Of a DNA stretch of 64,000 nt, positions 42,259 to 53,136 are shown one piece after another (positions within the stretch are counted from its first letter, which is position 1; the number at the start of each line of letters is the position of its first letter). The position numbers were made by a program, and so were the translations under genes. The stretch spans positions 27,917-91,916 of the forward strand of contig NZ_CALMFY010000236.1 of the NCBI RefSeq assembly GCF_937863485.1. The letters are read 5' to 3'. Under the pieces are notes generated by a model, which was given only the letters and a program-made list of their open reading frames with translations, was not told the origin of the DNA and did not search any database. Source of the DNA: an uncultured Nostoc sp. (GTDB lineage: Bacteria > Cyanobacteriota > Cyanobacteriia > Cyanobacteriales > Nostocaceae).

Positions 42259-42290
42259 AATTTTAGATTTTAGATTTTGGATTTTGGATT
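42259..42290. repeat. STRR-type repeat (TTTTAGA/TTTTGGA heptamers)
   Basis: ATTTTAGATTTTAGATTTTGGATTTTGGATT. Confidence 0.75.
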
Positions 42291-42498
42291 AAAGAATTGA
42301 AATTTAATCCAAAAGACGCTCTCTACAAGACGCTCTTGCTAGCAAGATCCCCGAACGCAAGAGCGTCCCGTAGGGAAGGGGTACGCGGACTCGCTCTAAG
42401 CATTGGCGCAGCCTCTTCTTCGAGTTGCCATGCCGCAGGCTTTACGCTACGCTATCGTCAATTCCATTATCCAAAATTGAATTGCCCTATGCTTCATG

Positions 42499-43290
42499 CT
42501 AAGAGTCTGGCAATTGTGGAGGTTCAGTGTTAAACCATTTTTGATAAATTTGCTTGTAAGTGCCATTGGATAACAAAGTCGCTATAGCTTTGTTAATTGC
42601 ATCCAGATGGGGGGAGTCTTTAGGTGTAGCAATCCCGTAGTATTCTTGGGTGAGTAGATCGGCAACAACTCTGATGCCTTTGAGTTTGCCATTTTTAATC
42701 GCATACAAAGTTGCGAAAGCATCGCTAACCACAGCATCAACATTGCCATTGAGCAAGTCTTGGAAAAACTCTGAACCAGAATTAAAAGTACTAATTTTGG
42801 CATTGGGGATGGTTTTGGCAAAATCCGCCCCAGTTGAACCAATTTGTACAGCAATTTTTTTACCTTTGAGACTATTGAAGTCTTTAATATTTTGGTTGTC
42901 TTCGCGAACAGCGATCGCTAGTCCGGCTTTAAAATAAGGTCTGGAAAAAGCAATGGTTTTCAGACGTTCGGCGGTAATCGTGATTCCACTAATTGCTGCA
43001 TCGACTCTTTTAGCTTGCAAAGTCGAGATCATGCCATCAAAGGGCAGACTTTCAAACTGGATTGTAAAACCTGCTACTTTAGCGATCGCATTCATCAAAT
43101 CAATATCAAAACCTTCTAAGTGACTACTAGCCGTTTGGATTTCAAAAGGGATAAAGGTGGGATCTGTCGCCACCTTGAGAGGTTGAACATCATTTGGATA
43201 AGAATTGTTACAGGCAATGAACAGTAGCAAACAGCCTAAGCTCAGAATTAGTTGCCGCCACTTAAAGTTAATCAAATTCCCTTTAGTCAT
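42499..43290 (-). CDS. Amino-acid ABC transporter substrate-binding protein
   Basis: Lipoprotein-like N-terminus; PLKVATDPTFIPFEIQ...EGFDIDLMNAIAKVAGF; LKGKKIAVQIGSTGADFA. Confidence 0.88.
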   Translation of the reverse strand: MTKGNLINFKWRQLILSLGCLLLFIACNNSYPNDVQPLKVATDPTFIPFEIQTASSHLEGFDIDLMNAIAKVAGFTIQFESLPFDGMISTLQAKRVDAAISGITITAERLKTIAFSRPYFKAGLAIAVREDNQNIKDFNSLKGKKIAVQIGSTGADFAKTIPNAKISTFNSGSEFFQDLLNGNVDAVVSDAFATLYAIKNGKLKGIRVVADLLTQEYYGIATPKDSPHLDAINKAIATLLSNGTYKQIYQKWFNTEPPQLPDS

Positions 43291-43308
43291 TAGTCATTAG
43301 TCAAATAC

Positions 43309-44544
43309 CTAATTTTTCATTTTGTGTAGTGCTTGAGTCCGAGCAAAGCGACGCTCGGCAGGGCGTGCAAGTCCAAAATAAGCGGCGAAGGAGGCGATCG
43401 CAAACACTGCCATTAAACTAGACATGGCGATCACCGTGCGCCCATCATAGAAGAAAGCAACTAGCCCACTCGCCAACGCCCCACATAACATTTGCAGAAA
43501 TCCCACCGTGGCGGCTGCAACTCCAGCTATCTCTGGCAAAGGCTGAATGGCACCCTGGATTGCATTGGGGGAGATTATCCCCAGGCAGAAGGTGTTAAAT
43601 ACTAGAAGAGGCATTAGCGTAGTAACTTGTGCAGCACCACTCACTGACAACATTGCAAGGGCAACAGATGAGCCAACGGCACTCATCAGCCCAAAGGTGA
43701 GCAACCTTGACGGAGATACGCCACGCATACTCAGATGCCCATTCAGAAATGAGCCTACCATGATGCCAAAAGCGGTCGATGCAAAAAGCCAGCCGTAGGT
43801 TGTAGTCGGGACTTTAAATACATTAAGCAGCACGAGTGGCGATCCCGCAACATAGGTAAACATGCACCCAAAGCTTAGTGCATTGACGAGGGCGTAGCCG
43901 AGACAAATCCGATTGCTGAGAATGCGCCCATAATTTTTTATCAGCCGACGTGGTTTAATCGCATCTAGATCATGGTTAGCTAGCGACTCACTGAGTCCAA
44001 GGGCAACAAACAGCAAGAGTAAAAACCCTCCTACAGCCAGTGTCCCATAGATAGTCCGCCAACCAGCGATTGCCAGCACCCAACTACCGATTGTAGGTGC
44101 AATCATCGGTGCTACGCCCATCACCAGATTGACATAGGAGAGTTGGGCGCGTGCTGCCGAACCATCAAATAGATCGCGGACAATCGCCAGTGTCATCACC
44201 ATACCTGCACCAGCGCCGGCACCTTGAACTAAACGCCAAGCAATCAGAGTATTGATGGATGGCGCAGCAGCACAGCTTGCACCTGCTAGGGTAAAAAGTC
44301 CGCAGCCGATAAGCAAGATTGGTCTGCGTCCATAGCGATCCGAAAGCGGGCCGAAAATCAGCTGGGCAACAGCAAACCCAAGCATAAATAAGCTTAGGAT
44401 TAGTCCAACAGATCCAGAAGATGCCCTCAAAGCTGCGCTGATTGTGGGAAAAGCTGGTAGCCCCATATCAATTGATAGAGGCGGTAGGGCAGAGAGTGCC
44501 CCCAAAAGAAGCGTGAAGCTCAAGGTGTTGGGTCGAATTCGCAT
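43309..44544 (-). CDS. Bcr/CflA-family MFS drug efflux transporter
   Basis: SIDMGLPAFPTISAAL; FGPLSDRYGRRPILLIG; many TM helices. Confidence 0.88.
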   Translation of the reverse strand: MRIRPNTLSFTLLLGALSALPPLSIDMGLPAFPTISAALRASSGSVGLILSLFMLGFAVAQLIFGPLSDRYGRRPILLIGCGLFTLAGASCAAAPSINTLIAWRLVQGAGAGAGMVMTLAIVRDLFDGSAARAQLSYVNLVMGVAPMIAPTIGSWVLAIAGWRTIYGTLAVGGFLLLLFVALGLSESLANHDLDAIKPRRLIKNYGRILSNRICLGYALVNALSFGCMFTYVAGSPLVLLNVFKVPTTTYGWLFASTAFGIMVGSFLNGHLSMRGVSPSRLLTFGLMSAVGSSVALAMLSVSGAAQVTTLMPLLVFNTFCLGIISPNAIQGAIQPLPEIAGVAAATVGFLQMLCGALASGLVAFFYDGRTVIAMSSLMAVFAIASFAAYFGLARPAERRFARTQALHKMKN

Positions 44545-44934
44545 TATTTTAACTTGTAGGATTCACGGTTATCCAAATGGGTCTCTTGATTTTTCTAGCT
44601 AGGTGTGAGATGTTCTTACTCATCTGATATTACGGTAAGTCGATAAAAATACCGTATTTAGATGACTCTAGGGAAATTTCCAGCTTCTAAACCCCAAGAT
44701 AAAGCTCTAGTAGATTACAATAAACCATAAAAAAAAATCTCAAAAGACTAAAAAACAAGAGTTTTTAAATTTTACTTTTGCCCCACAACAGTTAAATATG
44801 CATTTTTTTAGCTGCCAGATTGCTCTGTATAAATTTTGGATTTTAATTCCCGGAGAGGTTGATTAATGTCACTTGCGTCAAGTTTGCAGCGATCGCTATA
44901 TACATATGTACTACTTTAACCTCGCTTAATCTGC

Positions 44935-45185
44935 ATGGATCAGCCAACAATGGGTCTTTTACGTTTGGATGTCGAGCGTGTTTGAGAATTAATTGAGATG
45001 ATTAATTAGCAAGGTGTGACTGTTTTTATGGTTGAACAGAATGCCAATTTAACACTGCAAATTGCTGATTATGGTTATGTACTTCAAATGGTCGAATTGT
45101 GCTATCTGGGTCATCTAGCGAATCATTGAATAACCCGTAAATTCGTGACGCTTATTTGAGTGGTGAGACGGTTTCGCAAATATGA
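44935..45185 (+). pseudogene. livF (branched-chain amino acid ABC transporter ATPase) C-terminal remnant
   Basis: One frame reads MDQPTMGLLRLDVERV*ELIEMIN*QGVTVFMVEQNANLTLQIADYGYVLQ...; after a shift NNP*IRDAYLSGETVSQI*. Confidence 0.75.
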
Positions 45186-45536
45186 TGTGGTTAAACTTTT
45201 CCTAAAGCGATCGCACTAATTCAACTTACAGTGATTTTTAGATAAATGGATTTATTATATAAATATTTTTTGCTCTCACGGAGAGAAGCCAGTCAGTTGC
45301 GCGGGTTAAGAGTATTGTCGCATCTGGTGTCAGCTCCAGGCGCAGAGATAAAGTTATAAACACTCAATTAAAAAGTTATTTGAAATCTTTAATTGTTAAA
45401 CTATTGATGATAAACTAACCAAAATTTACTTATAAAATCACGAAAGCATTGTTGGGATTTAGAATAAAGCTGGCTATCAGTATTTCTTCCTTAAAATACT
45501 GATATACTCATAAACTTAGAAGACAACTCGCCCTTT

Positions 45537-46739
45537 ATGGCTCCTACCACTTCTGCCTACCAAATTGCTGATTTGTTCGCCGAAAGAGCTAGAAACCTCG
45601 CACCATCAACTTACGGCACTGAGTTAACCAAAATTATCACTGTCAGCTTTGCCTACGGTTTAGCTGACCCAATTCTCTTTCCCCACGCCGACTTGGCTGC
45701 TGCAAGTGCGGCTGTGCTGACAGAAGAAGCTCCGATCGCCCTCAATTACGGGCCACCTTCAGCTCAACTATATGAGCAAATTATCCTCCGCTTGCAGACT
45801 AAAGGAATTGCTGCCGATCGCGATCGCCTGGTCATTGGCTACGGTTCTGGTCAGATTCTCGGTTTGCTACCAGATGTGTTTGTCGAACCTGGTGATGTGG
45901 TAATTGTGGAAGGGCCAACCTTCCTGGGAGTAGTTGTCAGATTTGTCCACGCTGGCGCACGCATAATTACCATTCCTGTGGATGAGTTGGGGATGGATGT
46001 GGACGCCCTAGAAGAAACTTTGAGCGACTTGAAGAAACAGGGCATCCGACCCCGGTTTATTTACACCATCCCCACCTTTCACAATCCCACAGGCGCTACT
46101 ATGCCGTTATTTCGCCGCCAAAAACTGGTAGCGTTAGCGGCTGAGTATGGCGTCTTAGTGGTGGAAGACGATGCTTATAGCGATTTGCGGTTCCAAGGAG
46201 AAACTCTGCCCCCTCTGGCAACTCTTGACCAAGAGGGGTGGGTATTATATGTAAGTACCTTCTCGAAAATTATTGCGCCTGGTATCCGCCTGGGCTGGGC
46301 TTGTGGTGATCCAGCGATTATAGAGCGGCTGGCAATGTTCAAAAGTGAGGGGCCTGTGGGGCCATTTGTCAGTCATGTGGTCGCCCGCTACTGTGCTACA
46401 GGCAAACTAGATAATCACATTCAGCAGCTAATCGCCTGCTACAAGCATAAATGCAATTTATTGTTAGAGGCGATCGCTCAAGAGTTTCCCAGTGATATAG
46501 TTGCTTTGCGACCAGATGGGGGCTTTTTCGTTTGGTGTAAATTGCCGCCAGACATCAGCGCCAAAGCACTCCTAACAGCTGCCAATGAACACGGCATCAA
46601 CTTTTTGCCAGGGACTCGGTGTTACACCGATGGACAGGGAGATGATGCCATCAGGTTAGCTTTTAGCTTTCAGCCAACACAGAAGATTGTTGAGGGAATC
46701 GCTACATTAGGAGCAGTGTTGCGCGGATTGCGGCAATGA
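45537..46739 (+). CDS. PLP-dependent aminotransferase (class I/II, MocR/ARO8-like)
   Basis: IYTIPTFHNPTGATMPLFRRQKL; VVEDDAYSDLRF; STFSKIIAPGIRLGW. Confidence 0.9.
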   Translation: MAPTTSAYQIADLFAERARNLAPSTYGTELTKIITVSFAYGLADPILFPHADLAAASAAVLTEEAPIALNYGPPSAQLYEQIILRLQTKGIAADRDRLVIGYGSGQILGLLPDVFVEPGDVVIVEGPTFLGVVVRFVHAGARIITIPVDELGMDVDALEETLSDLKKQGIRPRFIYTIPTFHNPTGATMPLFRRQKLVALAAEYGVLVVEDDAYSDLRFQGETLPPLATLDQEGWVLYVSTFSKIIAPGIRLGWACGDPAIIERLAMFKSEGPVGPFVSHVVARYCATGKLDNHIQQLIACYKHKCNLLLEAIAQEFPSDIVALRPDGGFFVWCKLPPDISAKALLTAANEHGINFLPGTRCYTDGQGDDAIRLAFSFQPTQKIVEGIATLGAVLRGLRQ

Positions 46740-46747
46740 CGGTGCCA

Positions 46748-46790
46748 ATTTTAGATTTTGGATTTTAGATTTTAGATTTTGGATTTTGAA
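46748..46790. repeat. STRR-type repeat (TTTTAGA/TTTTGGA heptamers)
   Basis: TTTTAGATTTTGGATTTTAGATTTTAGATTTTGGATTTTG. Confidence 0.75.
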
Positions 46791-46942
46791 TTGAAGATAA
46801 TTTACCTCGTTCCCAGTCTCAGACTGGGAATGCTCAATGGATGGCTCCCGCCTTCCGTCTGGGCGGCAGCAACCCAATGAAGACCATTTCCTTCTTATAA
46901 CTTGGAAAGGAGATTTTGATTTTCAATAAATTTTGTAAATCT

Positions 46943-47563
46943 TTAAAAAATTTGTTCTAAGCGTTGGAAATCGCGTTGCACTTCATACCAGAGACTTTTA
47001 TTACAGGGGTCTGTCTTCAAAGCTTTTTTGAGATAAATTCTGGCTTTGAGCAGTTGGTTTTCGGAAATTAGCGCCCGTCCCCAAATTTGATAAGCGATCG
47101 CTTGCCATTGACGGACTTCTGCATCTGTTGACAACCGATCTGCTAAAGCTTCTGCCAGGGCGATCGCTTGCGCAAATCGTCTTTCTTGCAAAAATCGCTG
47201 CAATTGCTCATAAGTTTTCCACTTCAGCCGTTCTTCTATTTCCAACAGATTCGGCGGCTTTGGTTTCGGTGGTTGTTGGCTTGTCACCGTTGCTACTGGT
47301 GTTTTCTGCCAATGCATTGCCTTGGTGTCATCATACACAGTTGACACCTGACTTGAATGTGCGGCAGTTTCCTCTGGCAATACTACCGTCAGCAAGAGTT
47401 TATAAGCCTCTGTCAAGGCAATAAACTTATCTTTGGCTTTGTTGTCATCTGGGTTCATATCGGGATGATATTGCTGCGCCAGTCGTCGGTAAGACGCTTT
47501 GATCTCAGCAAAAGAAGCTCCCGACCTTAAACCCAATAAACGGTAGCAATCTCCAAGATCCAT
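46943..47563 (-). CDS. J-domain (DnaJ-like) protein with TPR-like C-terminus
   Basis: CYRLLGLRSGASFAEIKASYRRLAQQYHPDMNPD (HPD motif). Confidence 0.88.
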   Translation of the reverse strand: MDLGDCYRLLGLRSGASFAEIKASYRRLAQQYHPDMNPDDNKAKDKFIALTEAYKLLLTVVLPEETAAHSSQVSTVYDDTKAMHWQKTPVATVTSQQPPKPKPPNLLEIEERLKWKTYEQLQRFLQERRFAQAIALAEALADRLSTDAEVRQWQAIAYQIWGRALISENQLLKARIYLKKALKTDPCNKSLWYEVQRDFQRLEQIF

Positions 47564-47763
47564 CTTGAGCTATGAGCTATCGAATATTCAGCTAGAGGCT
47601 ATCAGCTATCTGCTTTAAGCCTGAACTATTAATGATAAAGGCTAATTTTCTATTTTAAAGTTCAATGTTGACAGTTTGTTTAGGAAAGCGAGTAGAGAGT
47701 GGGGAATTAGGAGTTAGAAGTTAGGAATTATTTCTCCCCTGCAACGCCAGCTTCCCCTACTCC

Positions 47764-48375
47764 CTACTCGCCTACTACTATAGAGGTTCGGTCTTCAATC
47801 ACACGGTCAATCAAACCGTATTCTTTAGCCTCTTCAGCAGACATGAAAAAGTCACGATCCATATCTTTTTCAATTTTTGCTATGGTCTGACCAGTTTTAT
47901 CGGCATAAATCCCATTCAGCTGGTGACGAATCCGCAGAATCTCTCTAGCTTCAATTTCGATATCGGTTGCTTGTCCACGGGTGCCACCTGAAGGCTGGTG
48001 AATCATAATCCGTGAGTGAGGCAATGCTATGCGTTTCCCTTTGGTGCCAGCTGCCAGCAGGAAAGACCCCATTGAAGCAGCTAAACCCACACAAATAGTC
48101 ACCACATCTGATTTGATATGTTGCATGGTGTCAAAAATAGCCATGCCAGAGGTGACCATTCCACCGGGGGAATTGATGTATAAATAAATATCTTTACCTG
48201 GATCATCTGAGTCCAGATACAGCATTACAGCGATAATTTGATTGGCAATTTCATCATCAATATCTCGCCCCAAGAATATAATCCGTTCCCGATAAAGGCG
48301 ATCGTAGATGCTAATCCAATCTGTATATTGTCCTCCGGGCATCCGGTAAGGAACTTTAGGAACGCCTATAGGCAT
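47764..48375 (-). CDS. clpP: ATP-dependent Clp protease proteolytic subunit, catalytic
   Basis: [16 protein letters not shown] (catalytic Ser); [12 protein letters not shown]. Confidence 0.94.
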   Translation of the reverse strand: MPIGVPKVPYRMPGGQYTDWISIYDRLYRERIIFLGRDIDDEIANQIIAVMLYLDSDDPGKDIYLYINSPGGMVTSGMAIFDTMQHIKSDVVTICVGLAASMGSFLLAAGTKGKRIALPHSRIMIHQPSGGTRGQATDIEIEAREILRIRHQLNGIYADKTGQTIAKIEKDMDRDFFMSAEEAKEYGLIDRVIEDRTSIVVGE

Positions 48376-48484
48376 AATTTGCTCCGTTATTAATAAATTG
48401 GGGATGATCGGAGAGTGAAAAGTGAGGAGTTAGGAATGAGGAAGGAGTATTAAATAACTCATAACTCATAACTCATAACTGAAT

Positions 48485-49147
48485 TTAAAGGACACTGGCA
48501 GGGAGTGGGGGATTTGCGAGTTCTTCTTTCTCAAAAACTCGGTCAATCAGACCGTATTCCTTCGCTTCGTAGGGTGTCAGATATAACAGCCGATCCATAT
48601 CTTTAATAATTTTTTCTGGAGGCTGTCCGGTGGTACGATTCAAGATATCAACTAGCGCCCCTTTATTTACCAAAACTTCCCTCGCGCGGATTTGAATATC
48701 CGTTGCTTGACCTTGGGCATAGCTTTTGGGCTGATGCAGGATAATCGAGGAGTGAGGCAAACTGGCGCGGCAACCTTTTGTACCAGCACTGAGAAGCATC
48801 GCTGCCATACCCATCGCGGAACCGACGCAGATGGTGTGGATAGGAGGCTTGATATATTTCATGGTGTCATAGATAGCGAAGGCTTCGGTTTCAAAGCCAA
48901 TGGGTTCGCCACTGTAACCGGAAGTGCCGGTGGAGTTGATATAGATTTTAATCGGCTTTTCGGGGTCGTCGGACTGCAAAAACAGCAACTCGGCCACGAT
49001 CAATTCCGTGACAGCAGGCACAAGTGGCATCCCAAGATAGACAATTCGCTCCTTTAATAAGAGGGAAGGTAAATCTGGTGGCGGTGTCCGGTAAAAGTTA
49101 TCGCCGTAATAAGGGGCTTGAACAGCCTTGATGGGGGAAATGTCCAT
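48485..49147 (-). CDS. clpR: ClpR-type inactive Clp protease subunit
   Basis: ClpP fold but CVGSAMGMAAMLLSAG lacks the catalytic Ser; precedes clpP. Confidence 0.85.
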   Translation of the reverse strand: MDISPIKAVQAPYYGDNFYRTPPPDLPSLLLKERIVYLGMPLVPAVTELIVAELLFLQSDDPEKPIKIYINSTGTSGYSGEPIGFETEAFAIYDTMKYIKPPIHTICVGSAMGMAAMLLSAGTKGCRASLPHSSIILHQPKSYAQGQATDIQIRAREVLVNKGALVDILNRTTGQPPEKIIKDMDRLLYLTPYEAKEYGLIDRVFEKEELANPPLPASVL

Positions 49148-49432
49148 AGCAACTGATCGCCTGAAACTATGCCGTTAACTGTAATACATCCTAGCGCGAT
49201 GCTAGCTTTCCTCAAGGTGCGGATTTCTCCCTAATGCTTAAGGCGGCTTCGCATCTGCCAATGTTTGGCTTGTGAAGTACCTACACTCAACGCTTGCCTT
49301 GAGTCTAAACTTTCGGTTTGATTCGCTGTTGCCTCCTTGTACAAGTACAAATTGGTCGAGGCAACAGCGTCTCTCGTCAATAATAGACGTTTACTAGGTC
49401 TTACAGCTTTGCTGGTTCTAATTCCGGCTGTA

Positions 49433-49536
49433 ATACCAATTCACGAAAACCCTGATACAGATAGATTTCTTGTAGGGGCATGGCAATGCCATGCTCTTAC
49501 CAACGTATTTGTATCATTATTAAAGTGAAATGGTAT
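49433..49536. mobile_element. 104-bp MITE-like element, copy 1
   Basis: ATACCAATTCAC...GTGAAATGGTAT imperfect terminal inverted repeats; inverted copy at 63460-63563 (one mismatch). Confidence 0.85.
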
Positions 49537-49716
49537 AACTGCTCAGTTAATATATTGATATTGATATTGAGTCTGGTTTTGGACAGTCTGCTCCCGAAGT
49601 TCCCCAATGGTTCTGGAGAGAATATGTTGGCGTTACTGATAAGCTGTTACCAAAGCTTGCTGAACGATATCCCACTTTTTAGATTAAGATTCCCAAGTTT
49701 TCATGCTATCTAACAA

Positions 49717-50616
49717 TTAAAGTGGTGTAATCCAATAAGTAATGCCCCGGATAACTTGTTTTTTAAAACCAAACAGAGGTAAATTATCTTCAAGTAAACC
49801 CACATAAGTCCAATGTGGAACATCATTTTCTACAGTTTGAAACCAACCATTTTGATTAAGAGCTTTTCTTTGTTCTTTAGTGCCTACGCGTAAATCAATT
49901 GCTAATCCCCACAGATGTTGTGAGGTTCCAGGAGGTGCAACCAAACCGAGAATTTTTATTTCTTTACCCTGTTGAACTTTTGTTAAAATTTGATTATTAG
50001 CATATTTGTACCAAAATCTTAAATTTGTGTTGAAAGTGCGAGTGCAATCACCAGAACCATAACCAGATTTTAGCGGGATATGTTCTTGAATTCGCGCTTT
50101 ATTTAAAGCATCAGCCGCTGATTTTTGTAAGTAACAGTCATTAGTGTTATCAACATGACCCATTGTCAAAGTAGCTTGAAATTTTTGGGTTTCTTGTTCA
50201 TTAGCAAAAATATCTTTTTGCGGCAGTTTAATCCCAACATCTTGATTTACAAAAACTGCACCATATGTCCGCAACAAAGTATATTCATAAGTACCAGGCT
50301 GGGGAATTGTGGGTAATTTCTGGCTAATTACAGATAAAAAACGCTGTTGCTCATTTAATTTGGGGTCAGGAATAAATGGTTTTGATGTTATCTCTTTAGA
50401 TGTATCTTTACAAGCTAATGAATCTGTAGTCAAGCATACATTTAATGGTTGGGCAGTTCTACCCAATTGGTTATGGGTAATCTCATTACTAGCGACTAAG
50501 ACAAATATCATCATGATAACTATACTGATGAAAGTTGTCTTTTTGATAACCTTAGTAATAAAATTTTTCTTACTGATGATAATTTTCATTTTTAAATAAT
50601 TGCTTAATTGATTCAA
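49717..50616 (-). CDS. VanY-like D-alanyl-D-alanine carboxypeptidase/peptidase M15
   Basis: APPGTSQHLWGLAIDLRV; DVPHWTYVG; N-terminal membrane segment. Confidence 0.75.
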   Translation of the reverse strand: MNQLSNYLKMKIIISKKNFITKVIKKTTFISIVIMMIFVLVASNEITHNQLGRTAQPLNVCLTTDSLACKDTSKEITSKPFIPDPKLNEQQRFLSVISQKLPTIPQPGTYEYTLLRTYGAVFVNQDVGIKLPQKDIFANEQETQKFQATLTMGHVDNTNDCYLQKSAADALNKARIQEHIPLKSGYGSGDCTRTFNTNLRFWYKYANNQILTKVQQGKEIKILGLVAPPGTSQHLWGLAIDLRVGTKEQRKALNQNGWFQTVENDVPHWTYVGLLEDNLPLFGFKKQVIRGITYWITPL

Positions 50617-50696
50617 GAATAAAAGTAATCAGCTGATTGCAAATATCTGTTATTGATTAATACACTTTGGTTAAAGCTTGATCCTCCTTAAAGTTA

Positions 50697-50853
50697 AACC
50701 CCCTTTTTTAAGGCTTGTCATTACTCACATTTTTGTAACAATCAAAGTGTCGTGTTGACCTACATCCTGCCCAGAGCTTAAGTTCAGCAGATTATAGCAG
50801 CGAAGTGGGGATTGTCATGTGTGGGTAATAACAAGCTTCTTAAGGGGGGTTGA
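50697..50853. repeat. Fold-back (MITE-like) element with ~35-bp imperfect terminal inverted repeats
   Basis: AACCCCCTTTTTTAAGGCTTGTCATTACTCACAT versus ATGTGTGGGTAATAACAAGCTTCTTAAGGGGGGTT. Confidence 0.65.
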
Positions 50854-51213
50854 GGGGATCTTGTGAGGAAAAATATCATTAACACCAAGTCGATTGTGTT
50901 ATTGATGAGTTGAAAACACAGATAAATCATCGTGTTGATAGATGCTTCTATATAAATTGTGCAATATATCTAATATATATCTGTAATAAATCAACTTTTT
51001 TCATGCCTAAATATGTGAGAAACAAACCGGAACATTGCCACAATTCTTAAAGAAAATTATAACTTTTTACTTAATACTCAACTAAAGAAAAATAAAATTG
51101 TCTGTAATTGAGTACTAAGAAATTTGATAACTTTTTTCTCAGAAAGTTACATCCATGAAACCACTGGAACAGTTAAAATTGAAAAGAACTTTAAGCTTGC
51201 CGATCCTGTAAGT

Positions 51214-53136
51214 ATGACCATGCACAATTCCGTTGAATTCCAAGACGCTTTTGATGTCATAGTCGTCGGTGCAGGTCACTCCGGTTGCGAAGCAGCTCTC
51301 GCCTCTGCACGCCTCGGTTGTCGTACCCTGTTATTGACGCTCAACTTGGATAAAATCGCTTGGCAACCTTGTAACCCAGCAGTGGGTGGCCCAGCTAAAT
51401 CCCAGTTGACCCATGAGGTAGATGCACTCGGTGGAGAAATTGGTAAAGTAGCAGACCGCACCTACCTGCAAAAACGTATCCTCAACTCTTCACGGGGGCC
51501 TGCTGTGTGGGCATTACGCGCCCAGACGGACAAGCGCGAATATGCAGCGGTGATGAAAAATATTGTCGAGAACCAAGAAAACTTGACAATCCGCGAAAGT
51601 ATGGTGACAGATTTAGTGTTGGATGCTAATGATCAAGTCATCGGCGTTGAAACTTATTTTGGTGTAGGGTTCCAATGTAAAGCAGTCATCTTGACAACTG
51701 GCACCTTCCTGGGAGGCAAAATTTGGGTGGGTAACAAATCAATGCCGGCGGGACGAGCTGGAGAATTTGCGGCTGAAGGATTGACACAAACCCTAAATCG
51801 CCTGGGATTTGAAACCGGAAGACTCAAAACTGGAACTCCAGCTAGGGTAGACAAGCGATCTGTAGATTATAGTAAAATGCTAATCCAGCCAGGAGATGAA
51901 GATGTGCGCTGGTTTAGCTTTGACCCGGATGCGTGGGTAAAACGGGAACAGATGCCTTGCTATATCACCCGCACAACTGGCGAAACCCATCGCCTAATTC
52001 AGGATAATTTGCACTTGTCACCAGTTTATGGCGGTTGGGTGGAAGCTAAAGGGCCGCGTTATTGTCCCAGTATTGAAGATAAAATTGTCCGCTTTGCCGA
52101 TAAGGAAAGCCACCAAATTTTTATTGAACCAGAAGGAAGGGATATACCCGAACTTTATATCCAAGGGTTTTCTACAGGGTTGCCAGAAAATTTGCAACTG
52201 CATATGTTGCGGACTCTCCCCGGTTTGGAAAAATGTGTGATGCTCCGTCCGGCGTATGCTGTGGAATATGACTATTTACCTGCAACTCAGTGTTACCCCA
52301 CACTGATGACTAAGAAGATTGCCGGACTGTTTTGTGCTGGGCAGATTAACGGCACCACAGGTTATGAAGAAGCCGCAGCCCAAGGGCTTGTAGCCGGAAT
52401 TAACGCAGCTCGATTTGTTCACTCTCAAGAAATGATTGTCTTTGCGCGCGAGCAAAGTTACATTGGAACGCTAGTCGATGACTTGTGTACAAAGGATTTA
52501 CGAGAACCTTACCGGATGCTTACCAGTAGGTCAGAGTATCGATTAATATTGCGTTCTGACAATGCTGACCAACGCTTGACACCTTTGGGACGGGAAATTG
52601 GTTTAATTGACGATCGCCGCTGGGATCTATTTACCCAAAAACAGGCTAATATTACCACAGAAAAGCAAAGATTGCAAGCCACACGAGTCAAAGAACATGA
52701 TGAAATAGGAATAGCGATCGCATCTAATACCCAACAAGCAATTAAAGGTTCAATTACCCTTAATGACTTGCTGCGGCGTCCAGGATTTCATTATGTTGAC
52801 CTCGACAGATTCGGACTGGGAAACCCCAACCTCAACCGCGCCGAGAAAGAAGGCGCAGAAATTGACATCAAGTATTCTGGCTATCTCGCTAGGCAACAAA
52901 ATCAGATTGACCAAATTGCCCGCCAAGCGCACCGCCAATTACCTGGGGATTTAGACTACACAAAAATTGATACTCTTTCCAAAGAGGCACGGGAAAAGCT
53001 GACTCACGTAAAACCACTCACTCTTGGTCAAGCCGCACGTATAGGTGGTGTAAACCCAGCAGATGTTAACGCTTTATTATTATATTTAGAATTGCGTAGA
53101 ACCAAGAGCCAGTCACAGTTTCCAGCGTTAGCTTAA
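51214..53136 (+). CDS. mnmG: tRNA uridine-5-carboxymethylaminomethyl modification enzyme
   Basis: [47 protein letters not shown]-terminal [11 protein letters not shown]; start at 51214 or 51220 preferred over 51124. Confidence 0.95.
   Translation: MTMHNSVEFQDAFDVIVVGAGHSGCEAALASARLGCRTLLLTLNLDKIAWQPCNPAVGGPAKSQLTHEVDALGGEIGKVADRTYLQKRILNSSRGPAVWALRAQTDKREYAAVMKNIVENQENLTIRESMVTDLVLDANDQVIGVETYFGVGFQCKAVILTTGTFLGGKIWVGNKSMPAGRAGEFAAEGLTQTLNRLGFETGRLKTGTPARVDKRSVDYSKMLIQPGDEDVRWFSFDPDAWVKREQMPCYITRTTGETHRLIQDNLHLSPVYGGWVEAKGPRYCPSIEDKIVRFADKESHQIFIEPEGRDIPELYIQGFSTGLPENLQLHMLRTLPGLEKCVMLRPAYAVEYDYLPATQCYPTLMTKKIAGLFCAGQINGTTGYEEAAAQGLVAGINAARFVHSQEMIVFAREQSYIGTLVDDLCTKDLREPYRMLTSRSEYRLILRSDNADQRLTPLGREIGLIDDRRWDLFTQKQANITTEKQRLQATRVKEHDEIGIAIASNTQQAIKGSITLNDLLRRPGFHYVDLDRFGLGNPNLNRAEKEGAEIDIKYSGYLARQQNQIDQIARQAHRQLPGDLDYTKIDTLSKEAREKLTHVKPLTLGQAARIGGVNPADVNALLLYLELRRTKSQSQFPALA

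Noticed and set aside
48456-48481. AACTCAT and similar heptamers as a CRISPR-like array
   Set aside because: Contiguous 7-bp units without spacers; typical STRR. No CRISPR array was recognised in the window.
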